DNA of 64,000 nucleotides from Desulfohalobiaceae bacterium S24 (GCA_011389765.1 JAABTT010000004.1:1-64000); one strand, 5' to 3'. Shown: positions 43,395-52,780, counted from the first letter of the stretch. Program-made: numbers and translations. The notes: generated by a model from the sequence alone, not told the origin.

Positions 43395-45389
43395 ATGCCG
43401 ACACGCCGACAAAGGGCCAATGCCATCCGATTTCTCAGTATGGACGCCGTACAAAAAGCCAATTCCGGCCATCCCGGAGCGCCGATGGGCCTGGCGGACA
43501 TCGCTGAAGTGCTCTGGCATGATTTTCTGCGGCACAATCCCAAGGACCCCAGTTGGCCGGACAGGGACCGCTTTGTCCTCTCCAACGGACACGCATCCAT
43601 GCTCCTCTATTCCCTGCTGCATTTGACAGGCTATGACCTCCCCCTTGAAGAGCTGCAGAACTTTCGGAGGCTGCACTCCAAGACCCCGGGACATCCTGAA
43701 TACGGTCTCACCCCCGGAGTGGAGACCACCACCGGCCCTCTGGGCCAGGGTCTGAGCAACGCCGTGGGCATGGCCCTGGCCGAACGAATTCTGGCTGAAC
43801 GCTATAATCACAAGGGCCATTGCATCGTGGATCATTGGACCTACGTGGTTGTGGGCGACGGCTGCCTCATGGAAGGCATTTCCCACGAAGCGGCCTCCCT
43901 GGCCGGGACCCTTGGGCTGGGAAAATTGATCGCGGTATATGATGATAACGGCATCAGCATCGACGGAGCGGTTGACGCCTGGTTTACTGAAAACAGGGCC
44001 GAGCGCTTCAAGGCTTACGGCTGGCACGTGATCCCGCAGGTGGACGGGCATGATCCGGCACAGGTGGCCCAGGCCTTGAAAGAGGCCCGGCAGAACACCG
44101 CACAACCGAGTCTGCTCTGCTGCCAAACCACCATCGGCTTCGGCGCGCCGAATCTTGCCGGCAGCCATAAAACCCACGGAGCGCCTTTGGGTGATCCTGA
44201 AATCCAAGCTGCCAGGGCTGAACTCGAGTGGGATTTTGAGCCCTTTGTTATCCCGGAATCCATCAGCAGCGAATGGAATGCCCGGGGGAAGGGGCAAGCG
44301 CTGCAGCAGGACTGGGAATCCCGCTTTCAGGCCTTTGCCCGGGAACTGCCGCATCTGGCGGCTGAGTTTTCCAGAGTGATGAACCGGGAGCTGCCGGATG
44401 GCTTTGCAGATCAGGCGGAGCTGTTCATAGCCTCCCTGGCCAAAGAGGGGCTGGACATGGCCACCCGGAAAGCCTCAAAAGTCGCGCTGGAAGGCCTGGC
44501 CCCCATGCTCGCCGAGCTGGTGGGCGGATCCAGCGACTTGAGCGGCTCCAATCAAACCCAGTGGTCCGGGGCCAAGAGTGTGACCCGGGCGGACCTCGCC
44601 GGCAATTATATCCACTATGGGGTTCGGGAATTCGCCATGGCCGGGATCATGAACGGCCTGGCCCTGCATGGGGGGCTGATTCCTTACGGCGGCACCTTTC
44701 TCGTGTTTTCGGATTACGCCAGAAACGCCATCCGGCTGGCCGCCCTGATGAAGATCCGCACTCTTTTTGTGCTGAGCCATGATTCCATCGGCGTCGGCGA
44801 AGACGGGCCCACGCATCAGCCCATTGAACATACCGCTTCCCTCCGGCTCATTCCCAATCTCCACGTCTGGAGACCCTGCGACACCGTGGAAAGCGGGGCG
44901 GCCTGGAAAGCGTCCCTGGAAAGATCCGAAGGCCCCGCAGCCTTGATCCTGACCAGGCAGACCACCCGGTTTCAGCCCAGAAGCGAGGCCGCCATCCAGG
45001 CCATCGCCCGGGGCGGCTATATCCTCAAAGAAGCGGAGCATCCCCTGGAGGCGATCATCATCGCCACGGGTTCGGAGGTGGAGCTGGCGGTCCAGGCGGC
45101 AAAAGACTGCAGCCGCAAAGGCCGCGGGGTCCGGGTGGTCTCCATGCCCTGTCTGGACCTGTTTGAAGAGCAGGATCCCGGATATCGGGAGCAGGTACTG
45201 CCGGAGGCGATTCAGGCCAGAGTGGTGGTGGAGGCGGGCGTCACCGCCCCCTGGTACAAACATGCCGGCTGCAAGGGTCTGGTCCTGGGAATCGACCGCT
45301 TTGGAGAATCCGCCCCTGGAAAAGACCTGTTTGCCTTTTTCGAACTGACCAGGGACCGGGTGCTCCGAGCCGTGGAAGACCTGCTGTGA
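43395..45389 (+). CDS. tkt: Transketolase
   Basis: Thiamine-diphosphate enzyme moving two-carbon units between sugar phosphates. The 664 residues include [21 protein letters not shown], the ThDP-binding [18 protein letters not shown]...[28 protein letters not shown] and the C-terminal domain. Length equals E. coli TktA (663). GGAGGGG precedes the ATG. It stands between rpe and the convergent PFKFB-type gene, seven bases from the latter's stop. Confidence 0.97.
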   Translation: MPTRRQRANAIRFLSMDAVQKANSGHPGAPMGLADIAEVLWHDFLRHNPKDPSWPDRDRFVLSNGHASMLLYSLLHLTGYDLPLEELQNFRRLHSKTPGHPEYGLTPGVETTTGPLGQGLSNAVGMALAERILAERYNHKGHCIVDHWTYVVVGDGCLMEGISHEAASLAGTLGLGKLIAVYDDNGISIDGAVDAWFTENRAERFKAYGWHVIPQVDGHDPAQVAQALKEARQNTAQPSLLCCQTTIGFGAPNLAGSHKTHGAPLGDPEIQAARAELEWDFEPFVIPESISSEWNARGKGQALQQDWESRFQAFARELPHLAAEFSRVMNRELPDGFADQAELFIASLAKEGLDMATRKASKVALEGLAPMLAELVGGSSDLSGSNQTQWSGAKSVTRADLAGNYIHYGVREFAMAGIMNGLALHGGLIPYGGTFLVFSDYARNAIRLAALMKIRTLFVLSHDSIGVGEDGPTHQPIEHTASLRLIPNLHVWRPCDTVESGAAWKASLERSEGPAALILTRQTTRFQPRSEAAIQAIARGGYILKEAEHPLEAIIIATGSEVELAVQAAKDCSRKGRGVRVVSMPCLDLFEEQDPGYREQVLPEAIQARVVVEAGVTAPWYKHAGCKGLVLGIDRFGESAPGKDLFAFFELTRDRVLRAVEDLL

Positions 45390-45396
45390 CTTTGCA

Positions 45397-46614
45397 TCAG
45401 CCCGGTTCTCTGAGCTCGATGAGCCGTTTGATCTGGGTGGAGACGATATGGTAGTATCGGTTCTGAGGAACATAAATATAGGGCACATCCTGCTCCCGGC
45501 GATACAGAAAGTGGGACAGGATCATCCGGTTCGCGGCCTGATGACCGATAATGATGATATGCTCGGCCCTGGCGCTTAAAAAAAGCGCCTTTTTGATGCC
45601 CCGGTTGATCCGTTCTTTCATGGACACATAGCCTTCGCCCTCCGGGTACACATAGTAATATTTATCCTGAATCCGGGCCTGGTAGATTTCCGGTTTGTCC
45701 TGCTTGATTTCCTGATAGGTCATCCCCTCGCAGATCCCGGCATCTATTTCGCTGAACTCCGGAAGGGGCACCACCCCGCAGTCCAGGCCCTGCCGTTTTC
45801 TGATGATCTGGGCCGTTTGAATGGTCCTGATCTTCGGTCCGCAGAAGATGTAGGGCGTGGAGATCGACCGGAAGCACTCCGCCATGGATTTGGCCTGGTC
45901 AATGCCCTGGGGAGTCAGGCGGGCATCCCCGCCGATCCTGTTGACCAGGTTGTCATGGGTCTGACCATGCCGCACCAGGTAGAGATTGCTGACCGTGGTT
46001 GTCAGGACGATATCCCGGATCTGGTCGAAGTAGGGAAGGGAGTCGCCTAAGGTCATCTTGAGGATCTTGTTGTTCAGGGAATCCACCAGGATATGGTTGC
46101 GTTCGTCGCTAAAGGGATCATAAATTTTTTGATAGTACGCGATGCGCTGCTGAAAACTCTTCAAGGCCTGGTCAAAGGAAAAACGACGAAATTCAGGTAA
46201 AGTGGCCTTCCTGGCAATACTGGCATCCAAAATTTCCTGATCATTATTCACACATTCGACAAAGAGCACCGGGTGATCGCAGAGCAGGTCCTGGACCAGC
46301 AAACGTCGCTGCCGGGAAACGTTTGTGGCGTCCAGAATAGCGATCTTGCCCTCTTCTTGGAGAAAAGTTTTGGCGTTTTCAAGATTGGTCCGGGCGATTT
46401 TTTCCCGGAGAGCCGCTCCCTCTTTGTTGTCAGGATCGTAAAAATCCGCCCGGGTCGTATTCCCCTGGATCATCCAGCGGCGGAGGTCCCCGTTGTTGAA
46501 GATTTCGGCCGGGGTATCCTCGGCCAGCAGGCTGTCTTTAATCCGCGCGGCGATAGTGGATTTCCCCATCGCCGGGAGTCCGGCCATCACGATGTACATT
46601 TTTTTTGTATCCAT
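45397..46614 (-). CDS. 6-phosphofructo-2-kinase/fructose-2,6-bisphosphatase-type bifunctional protein (PFKFB-like)
   Basis: The 405-residue protein has both halves of the eukaryotic regulator of glycolysis. Kinase half (about 5-205): Walker A GLPAMGKST at 12-20, FNNGDLRRWMIQG, FYDPDNKEGAALRE, FVECVNND and QRIAYYQKIYDP. Phosphatase half (about 210-400): LVRHGQT with the phospho-His at 216, EIDAGICEGMTYQEI with the acid Glu, and IIIGHQAANRMIL with the second His. Loss of activity in either half cannot be excluded. Such proteins are rare in bacteria; fructose-2,6-bisphosphate would link to glycolysis or gluconeogenesis control. The start ATG lies inside copies of the TACTGATCCA repeat and lacks a good ribosome site; an ATG five codons in is an alternative. 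Confidence 0.88.
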   Translation of the reverse strand: MDTKKMYIVMAGLPAMGKSTIAARIKDSLLAEDTPAEIFNNGDLRRWMIQGNTTRADFYDPDNKEGAALREKIARTNLENAKTFLQEEGKIAILDATNVSRQRRLLVQDLLCDHPVLFVECVNNDQEILDASIARKATLPEFRRFSFDQALKSFQQRIAYYQKIYDPFSDERNHILVDSLNNKILKMTLGDSLPYFDQIRDIVLTTTVSNLYLVRHGQTHDNLVNRIGGDARLTPQGIDQAKSMAECFRSISTPYIFCGPKIRTIQTAQIIRKRQGLDCGVVPLPEFSEIDAGICEGMTYQEIKQDKPEIYQARIQDKYYYVYPEGEGYVSMKERINRGIKKALFLSARAEHIIIIGHQAANRMILSHFLYRREQDVPYIYVPQNRYYHIVSTQIKRLIELREPG

Positions 46615-46623
46615 ACTGATCCA

Positions 46624-46708
46624 TACTGATCCAGCGTGCCTCTTTCAGGGTCTTGGACACATTCGAAAACACGGCGTCCTTGATGTTGGACCGCTTTCTG
46701 GATCAGTA
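46624..46708. repeat. 85-base inverted-repeat element (TACTGATCCA family), copy B
   Basis: TACTGATCCA (46624-46633) and TGGATCAGTA (46699-46708) are perfect inverted termini, the same as in copy A at 26491-26578. The left terminus is duplicated in tandem (46614-46623), which brings it onto the start codon of the PFKFB-like gene. The interior differs from copy A. Confidence 0.6.
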
Positions 46709-46923
46709 TTCATGTTTTTGATCCAGAATATCACAAGGCAGGCCATTTCAGAGCTCTTTCCAGTTAGCTAAAATATTTAGAAAACTTTTGGACACTTTGT
46801 TGTGAATTCTCTGCAAATCTTGAATATAATCCAAGCATTTTAAACAGTTAAGTACTAAATTTGCCACAAAGTTACGAAGTCTAAACGTATTTCAACATCC
46901 TGAAAAGTGCGTGCAGACTTCTG
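46709..46923. other. AT-rich non-coding stretch
   Basis: Roughly 215 bases, clearly richer in A and T than the neighbours, with no coding frame. It may carry the promoter of the PFKFB-like gene, but no pair of boxes stands out. Confidence 0.4.
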
Positions 46924-47136
46924 TCATCCCCGCAATCCAGGCGCTCGAGACCGAAGCTGTTGGCCAGCCAGACGGCTCCAACGCCCAGTTTGACAAAAAC
47001 CCGATTCCCCCTCTACTCTGTTTGCGGAACACTGCCGAGGGCACAGACGGCAGTTCTCCAGTCTGCTCAATCCCTGCCGGGTTTTGTCGAGCAGTTCCCG
47101 GGAAGTGAGTTGAAGATAGGCCGGATGATGCATCAT
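46924..47136 (-). pseudogene. Radical SAM (PflA-like) protein, N-terminal remnant
   Basis: The 70-residue frame reads like the first part of the pyruvate-formate-lyase-activating-enzyme-like radical SAM family: PAYLQLTSRELLDKT, then ENCRLCPRQCSANRVEGESGFCQTG, the Cys-rich N-terminal block of those proteins. Homology fades after GRWSRLA and a stop follows; the radical SAM core (about 250 residues) that should come next is absent, replaced by AT-rich DNA and element B. I read it as a truncated remnant. Confidence 0.7.
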
Positions 47137-47209
47137 TGGGGCCTCACCGGACGCTTTGGGTTCTTTTTATCGATACATACCTTTTTGCATACAAAAACGG
47201 GTTCTGATT

Positions 47210-47827
47210 ATGGGTTTCCTTTCAGCCGGCACTTCGTTTGTCAGGTACAGGGTCATTGACGAAATCCCCAAGGGCCTGTGGCCCCAAGTAAGTGATCTTC
47301 TTCAGGAGCACTGCTTTCAGGATATTGATCAATCCAGCGAAGAGCGATCCTTCGGCTGGGTCAGCATCGACAACATGCTCGACACCACATGGAATACCGC
47401 CCCTGTGCACAAAGGAGAATTTTTGGCCTTTGCCCTGCGGGTGGATACCCGGCGGATATCGCCGGCGGTCTTTAAAAAACATTATCAACAGGCCTTTGAA
47501 GACTTGAGCGCCCGGGTCAAAGAACAGGGGAAAAAATTCATCGGCCGGGAACAGAAGAAAGAACTCCGGGAGCAGGTGCGCCTTCGACTTTTGACCCGAA
47601 CCCTTCCGGTTCCCGCCGTCTTTGACGTGGCTTGGGATCCCAAAACGAATCACATCCTGTTCGCCGGCACCCAGGAAAAGATGCGCCTTTTGTTTGAAGA
47701 CCTGTTCACCCTGACCTTCAAGCTGCACCTGGAGCCCCTGACCCCCTTTTTTCTTGCCTGGAATCTGCTCCAGGAAGAGCAGCGCCGGCAGTTGAACGAA
47801 TATGAACCCGCTGTCTTTATTGCCTGA
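47210..47827 (+). CDS. RdgC-like recombination-associated protein
   Basis: The 205-residue protein from MGFLSAGTSFVRYRV resembles the RdgC family (PF04381), whose E. coli member is a ring-shaped DNA-binding protein that restrains RecA. Shared blocks are SEERSFGWVSIDNMLDT, KGEFLAFALRVDTRRISPAV, GREQKKELREQVRLRLLTRTLPVPAVFDVAW and LHLEPLTPFFLA. It is about 100 residues shorter than E. coli RdgC, so it may form a smaller ring or need its neighbour. No clear ribosome site precedes the ATG at 47210; an upstream ATG at 47156 is possible but the residues there are not family-like. Confidence 0.78.
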   Translation: MGFLSAGTSFVRYRVIDEIPKGLWPQVSDLLQEHCFQDIDQSSEERSFGWVSIDNMLDTTWNTAPVHKGEFLAFALRVDTRRISPAVFKKHYQQAFEDLSARVKEQGKKFIGREQKKELREQVRLRLLTRTLPVPAVFDVAWDPKTNHILFAGTQEKMRLLFEDLFTLTFKLHLEPLTPFFLAWNLLQEEQRRQLNEYEPAVFIA

Positions 47828-47841
47828 AAGGATCATCACTG

Positions 47842-48375
47842 ATGCAGAACAACCCGGACCTCCACACTGCAGAGACTCTGGCGCCCTTCATTGGCCGGGA
47901 CTTTCTGACCTGGCTCTGGTATTTCAGCGACCTGAAAAACGGGACTTTTCAAACCTCACAGGGTGAGGTCTTTGCCGTCTTTCTGGAACAGAGAATCAGC
48001 GTCCAGGGAGGGGAAGGAGCTTCCCAGGATACGGCCGTGAGCAGCGGTCCCATGTCTGAATTGCGGGAGGCCAAACTCGGTCTCAAGATCGGGAAAAAAG
48101 TCAATCAGGCCAGGATCAGGATGGAGCAGGACGAAAATGCCTGGCAGATGCAGCTCAGAGCTGAAGATTTCACCCTGACCAGTTTCAAGACGCCCAAAGT
48201 GGAGATGAAACTGGAGGAAGGCGAAGATCCTGACGCCCGGTGGCTCGAGAAGATGTATCTTATTGAAAAAAGCCTCAAGATCCTGGATGAATTGTTCGCT
48301 CACTTCCTCAACATCAGATTTTCAGCGGACTGGCCTCGAGAGCTGGCGGCCATAAAAACCTGGATCGCGGCCTGA
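47842..48375 (+). CDS. Unknown protein, likely partner of the RdgC-like protein
   Basis: The 177-residue, soluble, charged protein is not one I recognise. It starts with a hydrophobic-aromatic block FIGRDFLTWLWYFSDL, has a central stretch of alternating strands (SELREAKLGLKIGKKVNQARI, WQMQLRAEDFTLTSF) and a helical C-terminus with EKSLKILDELFAHFLNIRF. It follows the RdgC-like gene by 14 bases with GAAAGGATCATC ahead of its ATG, so the two form an operon. Given that E. coli RdgC works alone and this one is short, the second protein may complete its structure; that is a guess. Confidence 0.75.
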   Translation: MQNNPDLHTAETLAPFIGRDFLTWLWYFSDLKNGTFQTSQGEVFAVFLEQRISVQGGEGASQDTAVSSGPMSELREAKLGLKIGKKVNQARIRMEQDENAWQMQLRAEDFTLTSFKTPKVEMKLEEGEDPDARWLEKMYLIEKSLKILDELFAHFLNIRFSADWPRELAAIKTWIAA

Positions 48376-48435
48376 GCCCGGCATCACCCTCATGGCAGTC
48401 CGCCGGCAGCCGGGAAAGGATTCACTTCTCCATCC

Positions 48436-49473
48436 TCAAAAAGCTGAACCCTTCGCCCCCTTCCTGAAAAAAGATTGAAAGGCCTTGATGACGGTCCGGA
48501 TATCCTCTTCACTGATATTTAGATGCGTGACCAGACGAATTTTCCCCCGACCCTGGATGAGGATGCCCTGTTGCCCGAGTTCAGCAGTCAAGGATTCAGC
48601 CTGATCGGCCTCAATCTCGAGAAAGACCATATTCGTTCGCTCCGCCGCCTGTTCCACTCGAATCTCATCGATCCGGGAAAGGCCGCGGGCCAATTGCTCG
48701 GCATTGGCATGATCCTCGGCAAGCCGCCGGACATTGTTCTCAAGGGCATAGATTCCCGCAGCCGCCAGTATGCCGGCCTGACGCCAACCGCCTCCCAAGA
48801 GTTTCCTCCAGCGGCGGGCATCTTTGATCTGCTCCCTGTCCCCGCACAGGACTGAACCCACCGGAGCGCCGAGTCCCTTGGACAGGCAAAAGGAAACAGT
48901 ATCAAACCCCCGCGTCAATTCGCTCACTGCCACCTGCTGCTTGACGGCCGCGTTGAAAATGCGGGCCCCGTCCAAATGGGTCCGCAGTCCATTGCCGGCG
49001 GCCAGACCGGTCGCTTCCCGGAGATACTCCAAAGGCAGCGGATGGCCGTTATAGGTATTCTCCAGGCAAAGCAGCCGGGTCCGGGCACAGTGGATATCAT
49101 CAGGTTTGATCGCCTGGAGCACTGTCTTAAGATCCATGACCCCGCCCGGGTCCATCTCCAGGGGTTGGGGCTGAATACCCCCAAGCACAGCCCCGCCACC
49201 GCCTTCAAGCCAATAGGTGTGGGCTTTTTGACCCACGAGGTACTCATCGCCCCGCCCGCAGTGGGTCAACAGGCCCAGGAGATTGCCCTGGGTCCCGCTG
49301 CTGATAAAGAGAGCCGCCTCGCTATTCAGAGTCTCAGCGGCCAAACGCTCCAAACGGTTGATTGTCGGATCTTCGCCGTAGACATCGTCTCCGACCTCGG
49401 CCCTGGACAAAGCCGCCAGCATTTCTGGCGAGGGTTTGGTCACCGTGTCGCTTCTCAGATCAATCTGTTGCAT
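48436..49473 (-). CDS. ltaE: Low-specificity L-threonine aldolase
   Basis: PLP enzyme splitting L-threonine or L-allo-threonine to glycine and acetaldehyde. From MQQIDLRSDTVTKPSPEML it is 345 residues. VGDDVYGEDPTINRLE, FISSGTQGNLLGLL, HLDGARIFNAAV and SFCLSKGLGAPVGS (PLP-binding Lys) are the family blocks. AAAGGAAGC ahead of the ATG at 49473 decides the start over a 32-codon extension. Its glycine could supply the glutathione synthetase encoded upstream. Confidence 0.94.
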   Translation of the reverse strand: MQQIDLRSDTVTKPSPEMLAALSRAEVGDDVYGEDPTINRLERLAAETLNSEAALFISSGTQGNLLGLLTHCGRGDEYLVGQKAHTYWLEGGGGAVLGGIQPQPLEMDPGGVMDLKTVLQAIKPDDIHCARTRLLCLENTYNGHPLPLEYLREATGLAAGNGLRTHLDGARIFNAAVKQQVAVSELTRGFDTVSFCLSKGLGAPVGSVLCGDREQIKDARRWRKLLGGGWRQAGILAAAGIYALENNVRRLAEDHANAEQLARGLSRIDEIRVEQAAERTNMVFLEIEADQAESLTAELGQQGILIQGRGKIRLVTHLNISEEDIRTVIKAFQSFFRKGAKGSAF

Positions 49474-49769
49474 AAAGCTTCCTTTCTGGTTTATCTCCAA
49501 ATTCCGGAATACGGGAAAGATGGCTGTTATTGCAAAAAACAGCCGCAGTACAGTCTGCCCCGTCCGCAAGAGTTTTCCTCAGACCGGTCCGGAATGTCAA
49601 CAGAAAGTTCTTTGAAAACAGAGCCGGAGGGAAAACAGGGGACTGATGCCTCGGCACCAAAAAGTCTTGACATTCGGCACTTGATCGATAAAAGTCAGAT
49701 TTCCTGAAAGGGCTGTCCTCCGGCAGCGGCCCGCAACACAAAGTATGAAATCTGCACCTGAAATCCACC
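49474..49769. other. Divergent intergenic region, ltaE to ATPase pair
   Basis: About 296 bases without a gene. GGCTGTT (49522-49528) and AACAGCC (49538-49544) make a seven-base stem. TTGACA at 49667-49672 is a perfect -35 word for rightward transcription, but the nearest -10-like word, GATAAA, is only 14 bases away, so the promoter is doubtful. Confidence 0.35.
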
Positions 49770-50747
49770 ATGGACCTGCTGCATATAGAAAATCTCTCTA
49801 TCCGCTTCAATACCCCGGAGGGCCCGGCCCGGGCCGTGGACCGCGTGGATTTCGAACTCGGTCCAGGAGAAACACTAGGCCTGGTGGGTGAATCCGGCTG
49901 CGGAAAAAGCGTCACCGCCCTCAGTATTCTCGGTCTTATCCCGAATCCCCCGGGAACAATTGAACAGGGCAGAATCCTCTTTTCCGGCCGGGATCTGTTG
50001 ACTCTTGATCAGGCAAGCCTGCGCCATATTCGCGGCAACACAATCGCCATGATCTTCCAGGAGCCCATGACTTCCCTGAATCCGGTCTTGACCATCGGCC
50101 GGCAGGTCACCGAACCTTTGAGAGCCCATAAGGGCCTGAACAAACAGCAAAGCGAGCAGGAGGCCCTGCATTGGCTGGAGCGGGTAAAAATCCCTTCGGC
50201 CAAGAATCACCTCCGAAGCTACCCGCACCAGCTTTCCGGAGGAATGCGCCAGCGCGTCATGATCGCCATGGCCATGGCCGTCAAACCGAACATTCTCATT
50301 GCCGATGAGCCCACAACCGCCCTGGACGTGACCATTCAGGCCCAAATCCTGTCCTTAATGCTGGAACTCAGAAAAGAGATCCGGTCCTCTTTACTGCTCA
50401 TCACCCATGACATGGGGGTGGTGGCCCAGATGGCCGACAGGGTCGTGGTCATGTATGCCGGTCAAGTCCTTGAGCAGGCTGAAACCCAGGAGTTGTTTCA
50501 GACCCCCCTCCATCCCTACACCCAGGGACTGCTCAAATCCATGCCCCGGCTGATCCGGCAGAAAGACCGCATCAGCAGCAGGCTCTCTGAAATCCGCGGG
50601 ACTGTTCCCCGCTTGACACAACACATCCCGGGCTGCAAGTTTGCGGCGCGCTGCGACTCAGCTTTTGCCCGCTGCCGTGAACAGCAGCCCGATCTCAAAG
50701 ATACGGGTACAGGCCATTTGGTCCGCTGCTGGCTCCATGCTGCCTGA
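49770..50747 (+). CDS. Peptide-type ABC transporter ATPase (DppD/OppD-like), second set
   Basis: 325 residues with Walker [11 protein letters not shown]-loop [11 protein letters not shown], signature LSGGMRQR, Walker [13 protein letters not shown] and switch ITHDMG. The C-terminal extension has the Cys pattern of this family ([15 protein letters not shown] and VRCWLH). It is followed by a DppF-like ATPase but no permease or binding protein is adjacent; candidates in the window are the orphan permease at 23116 and the binding protein at 57075. No clear ribosome site. Confidence 0.93.
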   Translation: MDLLHIENLSIRFNTPEGPARAVDRVDFELGPGETLGLVGESGCGKSVTALSILGLIPNPPGTIEQGRILFSGRDLLTLDQASLRHIRGNTIAMIFQEPMTSLNPVLTIGRQVTEPLRAHKGLNKQQSEQEALHWLERVKIPSAKNHLRSYPHQLSGGMRQRVMIAMAMAVKPNILIADEPTTALDVTIQAQILSLMLELRKEIRSSLLLITHDMGVVAQMADRVVVMYAGQVLEQAETQELFQTPLHPYTQGLLKSMPRLIRQKDRISSRLSEIRGTVPRLTQHIPGCKFAARCDSAFARCREQQPDLKDTGTGHLVRCWLHAA

Positions 50748-50859
50748 CCCGGACAGACCGTCGTACGAAAGCCCGACCGCAGGACGTCAAACAAACTTTT
50801 GGAGTGAGTGTCTGAACAAAAACAGCGAATTGACTTGCTTCAATCTTCAATTTTACAGA

Positions 50860-51822
50860 ATGGCCCTACTCGAAGTCCAAAACATCAGTAAATATTTTCC
50901 CCTTGGGGGGGGTCTTATCAGCAAGCCCAAGGCCTGGGCCCGGGCGGTGAACGCGGTGTCTTTTTCGCTTTCCCGTGGCGAAACCCTGGGACTGGTGGGA
51001 GAATCCGGCTGCGGCAAATCCACCCTCGGCCGAATACTCCTCGGCCTGATCAAGCCGGACAATGGATCCGTGATTTTCGAAAACCAGGACCTCCACCGCC
51101 TGAAGAAAAGCGAACTGAAGCTCCTCCGGCAAAAGATGCAGCTCATCTTTCAAGACCCGTATTCCAGTCTGGATCCCAGGATGAAAGTTGAGACGATCAT
51201 CACTGAACCCTTGCGGGCAAGTTCCGACTTGAACAGGAGTCAAAGAAGGCGCATGGCGGCTGAACTCCTTGAAAAAGTCGGTTTGAACCCGGAAGATCTC
51301 CACAAATATCCCCATGAATTTTCCGGGGGACAGCGGCAGCGGATCGGCATCGCCAGATCCTTGAGTGTGCGGCCGAAACTCATCGTGGCGGATGAACCGG
51401 TGAGCGCCCTGGATGTCTCCATTCAGGCCCAAATCATCAACCTCCTTCAGGACTTGAAAGCCGAACTCAAGCTTTCCTTTATTTTTATCGCCCATGATCT
51501 CAGTGTGGTCGATCATTTCTGCGACCGTATCGCGGTCATGTATTTGGGACAGATTGTGGAGAAAGCACCGGCTAATCTTTTTTCCGCCAACCCGGGGCAT
51601 CCCTATAGTGAAGCCCTGCTTTCGGCCGTTCCGCTGCCGGAGCCGGGACTGGGACTCCAGCCGGAACTCATGCAAGGCGAGGTCCCTGATCCGGTCAATC
51701 CTCCCCCGGGCTGCCCTTTTCATCCGCGATGCGTTCATCAGATCCCAAAATGCCGGCGAGAGAGCCCAAAACTCACGGAAGTCGAAGCAGACCACTTTAT
51801 CGCCTGCTGGAACCCCCTCTGA
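50860..51822 (+). CDS. Peptide-type ABC transporter ATPase (DppF/OppF-like), second set
   Basis: 320 residues from MALLEVQNISKYF. Walker [25 protein letters not shown], signature FSGGQRQR, Walker B LIVADEPVSALD, switch FIAHDLS, and the full C-terminal oligopeptide domain with GCPFHPRC and CRRESP. Unlike the DppF of the first operon, the Cys tail is complete. The frame is open for 73 codons upstream, overlapping the previous gene, but those residues are not family-like. The DNA just ahead (CAATCTTCAATTTTACAG) resembles the ATTGAAGATT repeats. Confidence 0.93.
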   Translation: MALLEVQNISKYFPLGGGLISKPKAWARAVNAVSFSLSRGETLGLVGESGCGKSTLGRILLGLIKPDNGSVIFENQDLHRLKKSELKLLRQKMQLIFQDPYSSLDPRMKVETIITEPLRASSDLNRSQRRRMAAELLEKVGLNPEDLHKYPHEFSGGQRQRIGIARSLSVRPKLIVADEPVSALDVSIQAQIINLLQDLKAELKLSFIFIAHDLSVVDHFCDRIAVMYLGQIVEKAPANLFSANPGHPYSEALLSAVPLPEPGLGLQPELMQGEVPDPVNPPPGCPFHPRCVHQIPKCRRESPKLTEVEADHFIACWNPL

Positions 51823-51838
51823 AAATTGGAGAAAAGCT

Positions 51839-52780
51839 ATGAAAATTACCGTGCTTGGCGCCGGAGCCATGGGCAGTCTGTTCGGAGGCCTGCTCAAAGA
51901 ATCAGGAGCCGACGTGGTCTTATTGGATCTCTGGGAGGAGCATGTCCGGACCATCAGGCAACAGGGGCTGATCCTCCTGGATGAGCAGCAGGAGAGAAAC
52001 ATTCAGGTTCAGGCCCGGACCTCACCCCGGGGAATGCCGCCGGCCGATCTGCTGCTCGTCTTCGTTAAATCCACGCAAACCGCCCAAGCCGCTCAAACCG
52101 CCAAAAAAATCCTGCACCCGGAAGGCCTGATCCTCACCCTGCAAAACGGCATGGGCAATGGAGAGGCTTTGGCGGCGGTTGTCGACCCCCGGAGTATCCT
52201 GGTGGGGACCACTTCACACGGGGCCCATGTCCTCGGCCCGGGCCGCGTCCGGCATGCCGGACGCGGCGAAACCATCATCGGACCCTGGCGGATGAGTCAG
52301 GCAGGACTGTGCAAGGCCGCGGAAGTTTCAAAAACCCTGAATGCAGCCGGCATTCGAACCCGGACTTCGGAACATGTCCTGGAAAATCTCTGGGACAAAT
52401 TGCTCATCAATGTGGGCATCAACGCGATCACCGCCTTGACCGGCATCACAAACGGCCGGATTGTGGAGATCGAGGCCGCGAAGCAGCTCGCAAAAACAGC
52501 GGTGGACGAAGCCGCCGCCGTGGCTGCTTCTCTGGGGATCAGGGTGCGCCCCGATCCGGCCGAGCATGTTTTTAAGATCGCCCGGTCCACACAGAACAAC
52601 CGCTCCTCCATGGGCCAGGATGTGGATCGGCGGCGAAAGACCGAAATCGAGGCCATCAACGGGTATGTGCTTGCTGAAGCTGCAAAAACAGGGGATCCTG
52701 CTCCTGTGAATGAGGCCTTGACCGCTTTGATCCAGACCCTGGAGACCGGCTGGCAGGGATCCTCCAGGTGTGAAGATTGA
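51839..52780 (+). CDS. panE: 2-dehydropantoate 2-reductase (ketopantoate reductase)
   Basis: NADPH-dependent reduction of ketopantoate to pantoate in the pantothenate/CoA pathway. The 313-residue protein has the Rossmann loop VLGAGAMGSLFGGLL at the start, VKSTQTAQA, QNGMGNGEAL, the catalytic Lys in ENLWDKLLINVGINAITALT, and RSSMGQDVDRRRKTEIEAING near the end. GGAGAAAAGC lies ahead of the ATG at 51839, 17 bases after the ATPase stop. The preceding enzyme of the path, panB, is 6 kb away at 59033. Confidence 0.92.
   Translation: MKITVLGAGAMGSLFGGLLKESGADVVLLDLWEEHVRTIRQQGLILLDEQQERNIQVQARTSPRGMPPADLLLVFVKSTQTAQAAQTAKKILHPEGLILTLQNGMGNGEALAAVVDPRSILVGTTSHGAHVLGPGRVRHAGRGETIIGPWRMSQAGLCKAAEVSKTLNAAGIRTRTSEHVLENLWDKLLINVGINAITALTGITNGRIVEIEAAKQLAKTAVDEAAAVAASLGIRVRPDPAEHVFKIARSTQNNRSSMGQDVDRRRKTEIEAINGYVLAEAAKTGDPAPVNEALTALIQTLETGWQGSSRCED

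Noticed and set aside
49667-49692. TTGACA with GATAAA as a promoter for the second ATPase pair
   Set aside because: The 14-base spacer is too short for a sigma70 promoter and no sigma54 pattern fits.
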